Source: Cunninghamia lanceolata
Taxonomy: Eukaryota > Streptophyta > Pinopsida > Cupressales > Cupressaceae
Direction: 5' to 3'
DNA length: 64,000 nt
Assembly (NCBI GenBank): GCA_027924645.1
Contig: BSBN01001807.1
Location: 15,332,001-15,396,000, forward strand
The position numbers were made by a program, and so were the translations under genes. Every line of letters begins with the position of its first letter. The first letter of the stretch is position 1. Shown here piece by piece: positions 21,449 through 33,753 of this stretch. The notes beneath the pieces were generated by a model. It was not told the DNA's origin. It made no database searches and saw nothing but the letters and a program-made list of their open reading frames with translations.

Positions 21449-23582
21449 CATGGTCCTACTCTCTGAACTTGACCATGCATGGTCATGTCCTCCAAATGGG
21501 GCCACATACTGTTATGTAGATGTAATGTTAAAATTTTATTTTTTCTTGTTTTATCTCTTACTTTTCCACTTCACTAAGTATGTCATTCTTATTCCATGCC
21601 CAAATAGTCATTAACAACCATTTAATTTTAATAAATAAATGGATTAATGGAATGAATACACATGGCCACCTAGAAGCAACATAAACATAAAATTAATAGC
21701 ACATAATGGAATTTTTATTACAAAATCTCAACTACTATACTTTCTAGCTACACACTCAATTCACCTAGGATTCACTTCTGCAATCTCAACACATCCAATT
21801 TTATCTTGTTTAAATCTATTTATGAATTTGATTGAGTTGTGTCCCCAAACATGCCAATGGCACCTTCATGTCCTAGATAACGTGTTCTTTTATTGTAGGT
21901 GTAGATTGACACCACTCTAGTTGTATGGGGCACTATTACAATTGTATGTGATGTCATCATAATTGTATGAGGTATCAATGCAATAGATAGAAAAATTATA
22001 ATAATATAAACACTATTGCACTAGACAAGATAGGAACATTCATGGGTTTGTCTAGTTGACATACAACCTAAGGATAAAAAGTAGAGGCAAAAGTCAAAAC
22101 CCTAGTTCCTCTTGAGCTTCAACAAACATCAAAACCTTCATAAAACACCAAATGGAATACACTTTATACTTCCTTTTCTTTTATTTCTAGTTTATATGAA
22201 TGTCCTCTTCTCATAGTTATTTAATTTAGATTACAAATTATGCTTTTGAATAGTTCATTATGTTTTTTAGTTTATATTCTAAAGGAAATAACATCTTTAA
22301 AAATAGAGAACAATACACATAACACCAATCCATTTCTTAATGTTTTGAATTTTTAATGTTGCATGTTGGTGAACTCCATGCTTGTATGCAAAAATAAAAA
22401 CACGTAAACCTTCTTTTTCTAAATTTGATATTTGTTTGTTATTGGATGTATACCAAAACAAATATCCTACTCTACTATCACTCTAAGGCATAACCCTTGA
22501 CTTAACCCAACTTCTAGTGTGGTCTATGGAAAAAATCCTCACATAAAAGATCTAGGGCACTCCCAATACCTTAATGGTGATGATAACTTTGATCATGATG
22601 CACACTTCGAACAAATATAATAGCAAAAATGTCACAAGATCACCCATAAACTCCAACTTCTTAGGGAAAACATAGGAAAACTTGATAATGGGACCAACCC
22701 TTCCTCCCTTTTGGATACCCTTCATGTATCCTCTAGTGATCACATATTATGGTATTGATATTCTCAATGGAATCAAACAAATAGTGGGCGAATCTATCCT
22801 TCCCCAAAATTAAGCATCCTCTTCTACAGTCCTCTCTTCTCCCCTCACCCATCATACCTTCCTTTCTTCCTCCTAATCCCATGTTCTACCTCCCTTCATT
22901 ACCTCTTCACAACTACTTTCACTTACATTGTATTCCATGCTTCCTCTTCTACTTACTCTCAACCCCCTCCTCTCCCATTGTTCTTCCCCTAAACCTTCAC
23001 TAATCCCCATGTCATCATTTTTTCTAAGCCTACCATTATTCCTCCTAATCACCCCAAGACTCTTTCCCCTAAACCTTCACTAATCCCCATGCCATCACCT
23101 TTTCTAACCCAACCACTGTTCCTCCAACTCACCCCTACACTCTTTCCCATACTTCTCCTTATCTTAATCCCCAACACTCAACCAATCAACACACCTTTCT
23201 TACATCTAATCCACCCTATTTTACATTGTCATCATCTAATAAACACACTTCTAACCCAACACCTTTCACACTACCCACTATATATACCTATATTTCTGTA
23301 ACCTACACTCCTCCTTCCACCCATCACTTGCTTCCTCCTTCCACTCCTTTGATTGACCTTGTCCTACAACATATCCTCCACCAACTAGGTTCTATGCAAT
23401 CTAAATTAGATACCATCTCTACCTCCTCTCGAAAAGACATCATGATGGACCTCTACCATAGCCCTCTTTCACAAAATATTCTTTTCTATACCTTTTCCTA
23501 CAGTTTTATGGCTCCTCATTTAATGTTACTTGCTTAGATGTTTTTTTTTGTGTTTACCTCAGCCAAATTCTTCCCTCATACC
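21449..23582. other. No recognisable gene; pyrimidine-rich stretch at 22,800-23,540
   Basis: AT-rich sequence, then a C/T-rich block with near-duplicate lines (AACCTTCACTAATCCCCATG at about 22,993 and 23,073). The block opens Pro/Thr/Leu-rich plus-strand frames at 23,089-23,301 and 23,226-23,537. These have no recognisable domain and look like composition effects or an old gag-like remnant. Confidence 0.35.
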
Positions 23583-25722
23583 TGTTAAGGCCCAAATTTT
23601 CTGGTTCCCAATCATGCATAATTTGTGTCTGAATCCTTAAAAATCCATAAAATATCCATGTTTGTGCCCCTGTGTTTGCCTTAGCATTTTGCCCATTATT
23701 TATACCTAATCCAAGAAATCCAATGTGGGTGCCCCATCCAAAAATCATCTAAGAACATCCTCTAAGTCCCTAAGAGTTTTTTCCTTAGAAAATCTCTAAG
23801 TAAAAGTGTTTCCTTTGGATAGGTTCACATTTTTGTGAACCTACTGAAATGTTGAAAGTGCCTTTCATGTTTGTCTTCCTTTATGTGTTTCGGCGGTTCG
23901 GTGAGTTTGTGAACCGTCGAACTCGCCGAAGTGGTTCGTGGGTTTAGGTTTTTACCGAAACATCAAATTAGGAAGAAGGAAGGAGAAATCCAAAGCAAGT
24001 CAAAATGTAAGGAAGAAAGAGTTAAGTAAAGTTGGCTTTTCGGCAAGTTCACCAATTCTTGAACTTTCCAAAATGTTGAAAATGGGAAAGAGGAATCAAG
24101 AAGATAAGATGGATAAGGTGAAAAGAAAAAATAAATCATATGGCTTTTGCTGAGTTCATAAGTTCATGAACTCACCAAAATGTCAAAAAGGTAGAGAAGA
24201 TGAAGGAAGAAAAGAAGAAAGGTGAATGAAGAAAATAGATAAAAGTTTCAGCGAGTTTGCAAGTTCGCAAACTTGCAGAAACGTTGAATAGGTTTGAAGA
24301 TTCCCAATTTCACTAAATGAACTTGAAGACAAAAGAGAAGAAGGAAGAGATGAAAGGATGGATTGGTTCATGAGTTCTAAAATGAGCCAAAATGTTGAAA
24401 GAAGAGGGATGATGAAGAAAAGCGGCAAGTTTGGAGGTTCGCGAACCTCCCGATTTGTTGAAAACCAATTTAAAAAAAAAGTTAAAATATTCAAAAGCTT
24501 GCCCAGTTTTTTTAAGTGAATAGTAACATGTTTTTCATAGGATTTCTTGTGTGAATTTCAACATACCTCCTTGAGTGCCATGAATGTCCAGATCGAGTAT
24601 GTTGGAGGTAGGTGGGATTTAATGCAGATGTTATGGTGGTTGGTTGGGTTGGTGATTCCTGCCCAAATGCAACAGTATAAAATAAAGCTATATATACAGG
24701 TTTAAATGATAGTGAGAGGGTTCGTCGTTGAACTAATTGTCTAGTCTGGAATCGCCTAAGGAAGTTTTAGGGCATCAAGCAAAGGAAAACTTCTTGGCAG
24801 TGAATGAAGGGATGCCTCCAACATTCTATAAAAAAGATCTTCAATGAATATTCTCATATAATGGTATGTCTCCATGATACTTTGTAATGATTCAGGGGGA
24901 TATTGAATCACAAATTTATATTCCCCTTTTCCATATTTGTTGGCATGAATGTAATAGATATTTGATAATGTAAGCCAACATTTAAATCATGCAAGCCTTT
25001 GTATGAGTCTTTCTTTTGTTGCATATGGGTTGTTGTAGTTATGTTTTGGAAAACTAGGTATGTCCATCATATAAAATATATTTCAGATTTGTATGTAAGT
25101 GCATTTCATGCTTCTATTAATATTTTGCTAGGAATATCTCTTTTCTTTTGTTGTTCATGACTATGTTGCCTAATGGAGTAGGCATTAGTACATATTGGGG
25201 AAGGATCACTCACTCTTTTCAATCTAATTCTTTGTAGATGGGTAGTTGTAGGAGTAGGATTAGTTTAGGGTCTACTAGTTTTTCATCAATTCTATTCTAT
25301 AATCAAGGATTAATTTGAAGTGATACAAAACTATTTAGATCTTGAGTGAATCATGGCATGCATGTTTGCATCTTGACATTGTATAAAATATCAAACAAGT
25401 TCATCTTATGGGAATGCAAACATTGTCATCTCTGGGTGCATGTGAAATATGTGTGATCAGGTCAATTAGAGGCTTGTGCGGTTAGTTGACTTGACCTAAT
25501 AACAATCATAGGGGGTCAAGTGTACAATTAGGTATGGTTGTGGGTGTATTTATGTTCTAGCTGAGCTTAAAGTGTGGGAGAGTATACCCACTCTTGTGAG
25601 TTGGCCTTTTACCATCTTTAATATGTTGATGAGTCATTGTTCTACTTTCCTGATGATATTCCCTGGCTTGGGAAATGAGAATATACTCTAGGGTTTTGGA
25701 CCTATGGGTTTTAGACCCAACA
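23583..25722 (+). repeat. Probable LTR of a decayed Ty3/gypsy-like element
   Basis: A 2.1-kb stretch can be bounded by TGTTAAGGCCC at the left and GACCCAACA at the right, immediately followed by a primer-binding-like sequence. It contains a promoter-like TATAAAATAAAG and TATATATAC near 24,676-24,700 and seven palindromic repeats (23,821-24,455). No second LTR copy is in the window, so the left boundary is a guess and the right one is supported by the adjacent PBS. Confidence 0.45.
23821..24460. repeat. Seven interspersed palindromic repeats (AGTTCGCRAACT type)
   Basis: Copies at about 23,821, 23,891, 24,042, 24,149, 24,250, 24,365 and 24,423 share a palindromic core like CGAGTTTGCAAGTTCGCAAA followed by CTTGCMGAAAYGTTGAAA. 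They are spaced 60-150 bp apart, with purine-rich filler between them. Each can fold as a hairpin. Confidence 0.7.
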
Positions 25723-25725
25723 AAT

Positions 25726-25743
25726 TGGTGTCATTGCTGGGGA
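25726..25743 (+). promoter_or_regulatory. Degenerate primer-binding site of Asp-tRNA type
   Basis: TGGTGTCATTGCTGGGGA follows the putative LTR end by three bases. It resembles the TGGCGCCGTTGCCGGGGA site typical of Athila-like gypsy elements, with transitions at several CG positions as expected from methylated-cytosine decay. A second, weaker copy (TGACACCATTTTCGGGGA) lies near 25,844. Confidence 0.5.
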
Positions 25744-25930
25744 TGTAATATTTTGGTTCAGATTTGAAGACCTTTGTAACAGTGATATGCAATTGTGCAT
25801 TGTGCTTGGGTAAGTTTGTCTTCCTATTAACTTATGCCAATAGAATGACACCATTTTCGGGGAAGAAAAAATATTTTTGGGTTAAAATGAAATGAAGACT
25901 CTGCTGGTGAGATGAACCCAAAATTAGTTT

Positions 25931-26765
25931 GTGACCTTGGAGTTTTGTCTTGCTTCAAGGATTTCCTCTTTAGAAAGAGGTGGTGACTCTACTATCAAAG
26001 AAGATGAAGAAGTTTTCTGCTATCTATTGTTGGTGAATCACAAACCCCATTTTAAGGTGCAACTAGTGAAAATAAAGGTACACATGGTTTCTCTTCTTCC
26101 TACCTTTGAGGATTGTTGTTCTTGTCATGTTGAAGGAACAAATTTGTATACCACTATTTTCTGCCCTACATTGTAGGATGTTTTAGTCATGGAATATTGG
26201 TATGGATATGTTTATTCTAGGGTTACCCCTTCATTTGAGTCTTCCTATATCTCAGACCGTAGAAAATACATAGGATTGGATTCCCGTGACCATCCTAGCA
26301 ATGCATATTCCAGTCATAGCTCTGCACTTTATACAAACCAAAACCTATGTGCATCCATGCAAAACCAAAATGAACTAGCAATGCAACAATATTAAATTGA
26401 TAAAACAAAACAGTTGCTATAGTCTTAATGGCAGCAAGAAAAAGAAATTAAAAATTATGTTAGGTTGCTTGAGTCTAGGGTCTAGTCCAATGCTTGCCCC
26501 ACTGCCCCTAAAAATTAGATTGCCCAGTCTCCTATTCCTTCCTTAGATCTAGTGTATAATCAAATAGACCTCTCATGGGTTGACAACAAAACATGAAGCA
26601 TGCCAACCAAGGTCTACAGTGTTGGGAAAGGTTGCTATTAACTTTGCAATCCTAACAATTCATGTATCTCCAAAGTTCGTGGAATGTGGTCCCCAATACA
26701 TAAGAACTTTGAGAGGTAAATTAATATTTAATTATATCACTTGGCTTATTGTAATTAACTCCTAA
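25931..26765 (+). pseudogene. Gag-like remnant of the gypsy-like element
   Basis: Plus-strand frames 25,931-26,176 and 26,189-26,395 continue in broken form to about 26,765. They show no enzyme motif. Their position just 3' of a PBS-like site, with Gln/Asn-rich stretches (MQNQNELAMQQY) and a charged segment (QEKEIKNYVRLLESRV) near 26,430, suggests a decayed gag start. Several in-frame stops separate the pieces. Assignment is by context only. Confidence 0.3.
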
Positions 26766-26817
26766 ATGGTAGGGTCAAACTTGGGCGTCCACTTTTGGAG
26801 TGGGGTCCATGAAGACT

Positions 26818-28182
26818 TGTTGAAAACTCTTTGAAGTCTATTTTGGGTGTTTGACAACTCCTAGTGAGTGGGAGTTAACTTGGGCGCCCACTTTGGAGGT
26901 GTCTTATATTTAGACTAGGAATTTGCTTTTTTATGTACATGAGTGGATATTATTGATACACTTTGCATGGATATGATGTGGGAGTTATTAGAAGTGTTAG
27001 AGATGCATGATACTGGAATATTGCTTGCATGAGTTCATAAAAGTTTGGATGGACTTGCATGTTTTTGCATGTGGTTGCATGAGCTCATAAAAGCTTGCAT
27101 GTCACTTGCATGTGCTTGCATGTTGTTGCATGTTGCTTCTATGAACTTGCATGTGCTTGCATGTTAATTATTTTAATTTTCATGATGTTGCATGTCAATT
27201 ATATTGAATTGCATGTTGTTGCATGTCAGTTATATGGATTTGCATGTTGTTGCATGTCATTTTTATGAGGTTCCTTGCAGAACACTCCAACTCAAAAAAC
27301 TTGTAGAACACTCCATCTACCGGATTTAGTTAATGGTTATCTCTTGCATTGTGCTACAAGTGTTTTGCATGTCACTTCCATGTACAAAATAGGTTGATTC
27401 AAAATAATATTGGGGACATCAATCATGCAGGTTGTTTGCATGATATTGATGTGTGGTGATGCACTTCAATTGACTGAAATAGATTGGGACAACTTGGGCA
27501 TCCAATCTAGATACTTTCAGATGTTGCTTTTATTTGGAAATGTTATTTCTTGACCAAGTTTAAGTGGGACAACTTGGACGCCCATAATTAGGACTGGCAA
27601 TTAACAACCCCTGGTGCTTGGTACAGTTTGACTTTAGTCTTCTCTATTTGGAGTGCTTGGGTTTTTTATGAGGACTTGTCTTATGTTATCAATTATAATT
27701 TATTGTAATTTGAGTTTCAAGCTTTTGAATTAAGAAGCTTTGAAGTTGTATTTAAAAAAAAACACAAGGTATTTTCCAGAGAGAAAGTGTTTGAAGCTTT
27801 CTATATAGAAGCTTTGAATTTGTAGGAAAAATTATTATAGGAATTACAACATAACAGGTTTTAGAAGATTGAAGAAGCTTGAGGTGTGCATCAGGATTCA
27901 GAGGAGTTTGAGTATTGAATGTAATCTTTCTTGAAGATATTTAATACAAGCATAAACATCTTTGGGTGTGAAGTTTTTCCCCGCGAGGGTTTCTCCACGT
28001 AAATACTATGTCTTCTTCTATCATGCTTTCTTCTTCTACTACACTGATTAAATTGGATAAATACTATTACATCTAAATTGAAATTAATTTTCATATTTAC
28101 ACATGCTATTAAATTCAGATTTAAAAACATTTAAAAGCTACATAGCTGCAAATTTACCTTGTTCTCTCTCCCTTTTTCAACA
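26818..28182 (+). repeat. Copia-type LTR (1365 bp)
   Basis: It starts TGTTGAAAA and ends TTTTTCAACA, matching inverted termini, and is directly followed by GGTATCAGAGC, the initiator-Met primer-binding site usual in Copia elements. It includes 15 TTGCATG motifs (27,022-27,263) and three of four AACTTGGGCGCCCA motifs. No gag-pol follows and no second LTR is seen in the window, so the element is truncated or non-autonomous. Confidence 0.65.
27022..27263. repeat. Cluster of 15 TTGCATG motifs
   Basis: TTGCATG recurs 15 times in about 240 bp, many followed by TTG or TCA. TGCATG/CATGCA is the RY motif bound by B3 regulators (ABI3/FUS3/LEC2) of seed development, a known binding-site class. Whether it is functional here is unknown. 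Confidence 0.75.
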
Positions 28183-28185
28183 TGC

Positions 28186-28196
28186 GGTATCAGAGC
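28186..28196 (+). promoter_or_regulatory. Primer-binding site, initiator-Met type
   Basis: GGTATCAGAGC three bases after the LTR end matches 11 of 12 positions of the common plant TGGTATCAGAGC site (CGG instead of TGG at its start). Confidence 0.7.
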
Positions 28197-30431
28197 TAAT
28201 GGTTGTAGTAAGAGAGGGATGTTTTTTTTTTTTTTCTTAAGTGTTAAAGGTATTTCGATTGCAGGGGAAGTTCTATGTGTTAATATTGTTTTTTAGATCT
28301 GTGAGTTTGGAAACCATGGTATTTAACTCTTAGATGGATATTGTCAAAAGAATCTTTGTTGGGCACTTGAGTCTCAAGGTTATGGATCTTTATGGAGTTG
28401 ATCTTGTGATAGTGATTTAGAGCTCCATTTTGACAATATGTGTATATTTTCTTGTTTGGTGGTTTTATTCCTTTACCTTGTGGTCATTTGCAGTGAAAGG
28501 GTGTTTATGTTGGATGGTTACTTCTGGTACCTTAATCACATGGAAAAACACTCATTTTTTGGACTACAGTTTGGAGTGCTTATGTTGGGTTCATGGTTTT
28601 AGTCCATGATTACATGGAAGCACTGGATGATTTATCACTGGTTGTATGTAGGTTGTGGAGTTGATATTTTTATGATATGGACACTCCTGAACAACCTAGT
28701 TTCTCCTTTCTCATATTCATGCTATTTTGAATATGTAGGTTTTCACAGTTTTCTTGTTTCAAAAGATTGTGGGTTTGTAGATCTGTGGTATTCCATTATT
28801 TTTAGATGACATATTTGATGGTGTTCATTGGTGTGAATGTTTGGATGTTTAAGTGGTTTCAAGATTTACAGAGATATGGTTTTGTAGGTTTTACATGTTA
28901 ACCAAAATATGTGGTTTGTAGATCTGTGGAGAAATTGTGTTCAGACTCTTTCTAGATGGAAACAATTTCAGATTTGCAAGGATACTTGTTGGGTTCTTAT
29001 GATCTATGGTTACTCCTATGTGGATTTGTTTGGCATAGATCTAGAGTTGATTCCAGTGTTTGAGTCTTGGGAATCTACATGTTATACCTACGTAAGCTTG
29101 AAGGTGTACACATGGTGTCATTCCATGATTTCGCAGAAATACTTTACCCCTTCCATGTCTCCTCCATGGAATGGCATGAAATAGTGGTTTGGCCGCCAAA
29201 TTCTTAGTGGTAAATTGCAAACTGACATCTAGATATTTTTGCATGCATATTTCTATATGGACATTTCGTGATTCCAAATATCCATACCTTTTGTCAGATA
29301 TCCATGTCCATATTAATGTTGACCACCATATCCAAGGCGAATGACTTCATGCCATGTGTCCTACTCATGGATTTTTCAACACAAATATTCTACATCGGGA
29401 TATTTCGTAGCAGATATTTCATATTATCCCATTTTCGAAGGCTATTTGAGCTTGATACTCATTTTCTTTGGTCCACAGTGTTTGACCATGACGACTATGC
29501 TGACGTTGTCTAGACATTGTCAAATGGACATTTTAGACCAGATATTAACATCTACATACCCATAGTCAAGCCTCCTCTCGCACTAAATGATATGCATAAA
29601 TTCAATCAAGACTATCAAATGTCAAATGATTTAAACTACCCTTGCAGGGAGCTCGAGGTGATTTAAAGTAGCTCATAACATGATTTTTACACAGGTAAGG
29701 TTGAAGTTCAAAGATTAATACAAACCTTGAATTAAACTATGGATATTTGTGATTGGCAGGTAAATATGCAGAACCCGTAAAGATGAAGAATGTTGGAGTG
29801 CTAATAACAAAGCATTTAGCAGAGGCCGAGGAGAGATGAAATGTCAAAGATGCTGAGGTGAAGATACCGATGAATATGTTGTTTTCCAGCTGGAAGGATG
29901 CTGAGTCAAAGATGTTGGGTATATTCTTTTGCCAGTTGTATTCCATAGAGTGGCTGCCAACTAGCAATCATGTGCCACAAATCCTAACCGTTGTTTGTTC
30001 TTGGATGGATCCTGACCATTGGATCATTGTAACTAATTTGGACCTTGCTCTATAAAAGGACCATGACCTCTCTTTTGAAAGGGAGATTGAATTGTTGAAG
30101 CTAAGGGAGACTGAATTGTTCCAATTCTGAGCTCCAAGTTTGTAATTTTTACAACTTTGTGAATTCTCTCTCAAGGTTCTCTCTCAAGATCAATGTAAAT
30201 GTATATGTTCGTTGCATACTTAATGAAAATGGAGCCACATATTACTTCCTGATCGTATATCCTATGTAATCTTCCTGTTGATTTTTTATGTGTGATTGTG
30301 AATTGTTGCGTCTTCTTGGAGTGCATTCAACTAATTACACATTGTCATCAATTATCCTTTGAAGTTTCGTACTGACCATGCGTAGCTGTGGAACATCCTG
30401 GTGAAGTATGGTTTTGTTTGCTTCCTTTCAT
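28197..30431. other. Unrecognised sequence; second LTR-like segment near its end
   Basis: No gag-pol or other gene can be read. Frames at 28,606-28,809 and 28,909-29,184 have no known motif. From about 29,200 to 30,431 the sequence is LTR-like: CTATAAAAGGA near 30,051 is a good TATA box. CAGTATCAGAAT at 30,436-30,447 resembles a mutated initiator-Met primer site. The boundaries cannot be fixed. Confidence 0.3.
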
Positions 30432-30449
30432 TACAGTATCAGAATATGT

Positions 30450-32170
30450 ATGTGGATCATTGGTCAAAATTCAGTAAATTATAGGATTTTAATTTCTAAC
30501 CATATATTTTGGTTTCAATTTCATTGATAGTCATAAATAATTGCACATAATGATGAATCATAAGCAAATACAGTAAACATATGCTAAATAATGACAAATC
30601 TAAAGCATATACAGTGAAGATGTGTGAATATTGATGCATTTCATGCAAATAATCATAAATATCAGTCAAATGCATGCTTTAGGCACAATCTTTGAATAGA
30701 TTTGAAGTTCATAAGCAAAAATTAGTTTAGATAGGGATAATTGTAGAAGAACTAATCAAAGTTGGAAATATCTTCATAATTGGTCCAAATCAGGGATAGA
30801 TTCAAGTGAACTACTCAAAGTTAGGATCAGATTTACATCTATTTGCATAAATCCTAACTTAATATTGCAAGATTTAATAGAATTGTCAAGGAGTATATGC
30901 AGACCAGGTGAAATAGATAGCGTATTTGAGAGTATTGATAGATTTTGTGGAAATAATGAATCAAAGCATGTAAGGCCTCGGACATGGAAAACAACAAGAC
31001 ATATCAACCTTGGGTGATGATCAGATAGTCAAGCCCTGACTCACGAAGACTTGGGATCATGAATTCACCTTGAATTCATTATATCTTTCAAGATAATTAA
31101 AGGTTTGTTGTAAACTTTAATTTCTATTTGTGTGACTGACAACCGCATCAACAGATAGGTATGCTAGTATTTACTATACTTTTCATAATAAAAACAAAAC
31201 TAAAAAATAAAAATAAAATAAACAATGTAGATAAAATAAAGTAAATAGTTCTAAAGTAAAATAAAACAACTCTTTAAGTAAATAAAATAAGTCTTCACTA
31301 AATAAAATAACTCTTAATTAAATAAAAATAGTTCTTCAAATAAAAATAAAATTAAAATAAGACTTTTTAAAAAAAAATTGTTCAATTTTGTTAGAGTTGT
31401 ATCTACATTTATCAATATTATTTTTTGATTATGGGTCAACCCTTTTGACTGGAGCTATGAATTAGAATGTAAAGAACATGAAGGATACATCAAAGAAAAC
31501 TACATAACAACAAAGGACAACATGAAACAAACAACCCAAAGGCAACAAAACAACAACAAATTAAAGAGCAAAGCCAAATCCCCAACCAACAAGTTGTAAG
31601 GCACCAACCAAACAACGTAGTTACTAGTCTAACCCACTTAGAGCGAGCAAAAAGTCAAAAATCTCTAATAAATTCGTCTCAAACACCAACCCTTCCCTTA
31701 AACTCGTTACTACAAGGTTCCTTTCTCACCGCAAAAGCTATACACAATTCAGAAGGGGGCGTGGGGCAAGAGGCTTGTAAACCCACAACACCTAAAGACC
31801 CACCCAAACCAGAGATTTCCTCCTCTTTCCAACCACCACTTTGGGAGCATCATGAGCCACCTCAAGACACTCTCCAAACATCACACCATGTAACTGAGTT
31901 TGGGAAGGCCCCAACTAGACCTCCCCCTACTATTGTAGGTGCCACCACAACCACATGTCTCGTTTAATCATTATTATTATTAATTAAAGAAATTTTAATA
32001 TTTCTTTTTCTTTGTCTCACCACAATGTGTAAGGATAAAGCTTCATTCATTTAACCGATTCATGTAGTAGTTTTTTTATCATCAAATGAAATAGTCTAAT
32101 GTGCTTTATAGTCAATTGTAGAGTAGAATTGGAACTAATCTACATCCTCTAAAGATTTTTTAATAATATC
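30450..32170. other. Unrecognised; AAATAAAATAA-rich stretch and one Pro/Thr-rich frame
   Basis: 31,190-31,375 is a run of AAATAAAA/AAAATAAGT repeats. The plus-strand frame ending at 31,966 (Pro/Thr/His-rich, PKDPPKPEISSSFQPP) has no recognised domain. It may be an old retroelement ORF1 or gag; not assigned. Confidence 0.3.
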
Positions 32171-32545
32171 CTTATATGGAGGTGATGGGCAGCCCACTAG
32201 ATCCCAAAGTGATAGCTTAATTATTATGGGTGATTCAACTACTATAATAGGTTCTCTATTTTGAATCTATTTTTGAAAAATCTCTCCCTTGAAAAACAAA
32301 AAGGCAACATCCTTGGATGGAATGTCTCCCTTCTACGCCATTTCAAACTTATTCTCACTTATATGGAGGTGATGGGCAACCCACTAGATCCCAAAGTGAT
32401 AGCTTAATTATTATGGATGATTCAACTACTATAATAGGTCCTCTATTTTGAATCTATTTTTGAAAAATCTCTCCCTTGAAAAACAAAAAGGCAACACCCT
32501 TGGTTGGAATGTCTCCCTTCCACGCCATTTCAAACTTATTCTCAC
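32171..32545. repeat. 185-bp tandem duplication
   Basis: The segment beginning TATATGGAGGTGATGGGCA at about 32,174 is repeated about 185 bp later with few changes. On the minus strand each unit reads a similar protein-like stretch (FEMAWKGDIPTKGVAFLFF, then KLSLWDLVGCPSPPYK) with one shared stop. This suggests a fragment of an old coding repeat, possibly LINE ORF1, duplicated in tandem. Confidence 0.7.
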
Positions 32546-33564
32546 CAATTCTATGTATTAAGCCTTTTAAAATATTTTACTCTATACCCTTTATAGGCAG
32601 CATCAAACATTAAAATATTTTACTTTATACCCTTCAAAATGTATTTTTTTATATACATCACCTATTCCATTTAAATCACAAATCTATTTTTTATTAGTAA
32701 AAAATGGGCACCTAATTTTTTCTAAAATAGGTCTATTACAAAGTATTTAAGTTTTGAGAGCAACAACTCCTTGAATAAGATCATTCCATCACTGATCAAC
32801 CCTAAGAAGCATTGTCTATGTAATTTAACACTTATATATCATCACCTTCGGTATCATTTCCTTGGTATATGTGTATCTTTTATAATTTTGATTGCTCACT
32901 TTTTTGAAACTCTCTCATCAAAATTGTATCAGTCTTTATCCAATTTCCTCTTCATCTAATTTCTTTGTTCCCAATGAGAATCAAATTCTGCTAACAACCA
33001 AGAAAAACCACCATGCTTTTAGAGGTAATTTTTCTCAAATTTATTTTTTTTTATTGCAAAATGATTTTCAGTACTTGCCTTTGGCAGGATTACTTATGCA
33101 TTCATATGATGCAATTAGTTCAATTCATTTGGCCAATGAGCATTGAGTATTAAACTCATTTGACAAAATTGTTATAGTTCAAACTTAATTTTCTTATTTA
33201 ATAATTTGATAAATGCAATTTATCTATTTTCTTATTGGACAATCCTGTGAACAGTAATAGTGAAAAATAGACTTTTTTTAATTACATTTTAAATATTGAA
33301 TACATAAGTAACAAGTTGGCTGTCTTATTATTATTACATTTTAAACATTAAATACATAAGGACGAACAACACACATCAAAACAGAGGCAATAAATTCATT
33401 GTATCCATTGTATCCATTTTAAACATTAAATGTATCCATTGTATTCATTGTGTCAAAATAGTAGGCATTATCTCTTTTCCTGAATTGTTCGGCCCTATTT
33501 GTTCCTCTCCAGAGAATCTTTTTCTATTTTTGCTATCTGTCTGTCGTGAAATTTTGGTGTAAAG

Positions 33565-33753
33565 ATGGCGAACACAGTTTCTACAGTGAGAGAGTTGAGG
33601 GAATGCTTTGCATCAGGTTAGGCACGACCTTATGAGTGAAGAATTGCTCAGCTTAAGTAGATTTTGAAGCTTATTGATGAAAACCAGGAAGCGATTATAG
33701 AGTTTCTGCATCAGGATCTCAACAAGCCTCCATTTGAGTCTTTCATCTCAGAG
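33565..33753 (+). pseudogene. First exon of an ALDH3-family aldehyde dehydrogenase, inactivated
   Basis: ALDH3 enzymes oxidise aliphatic or aromatic aldehydes with NAD(P). From ATG at 33,565 the frame reads MANTVSTVRELRECFASG, then ARPYE, RIAQLK and ILKLIDENQEAIIEFLHQDL, ending at a GT donor after GAG (33,753). This is the characteristic N-terminal exon of plant ALDH3 genes. Three in-frame stops fall at residues where the family has Lys, Trp and Gln, the first two of them in the SGK-x-R-x-x-x-W region. No later exon (catalytic Cys, Glu or NAD-binding Gly motifs) was found downstream. A non-functional copy is the simplest reading. Confidence 0.7.

Noticed and set aside
23226..23537. Plus-strand Pro/Thr-rich frame
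   Set aside because: It lies in a C/T-rich block, has no domain, and is probably a composition effect or old gag debris.
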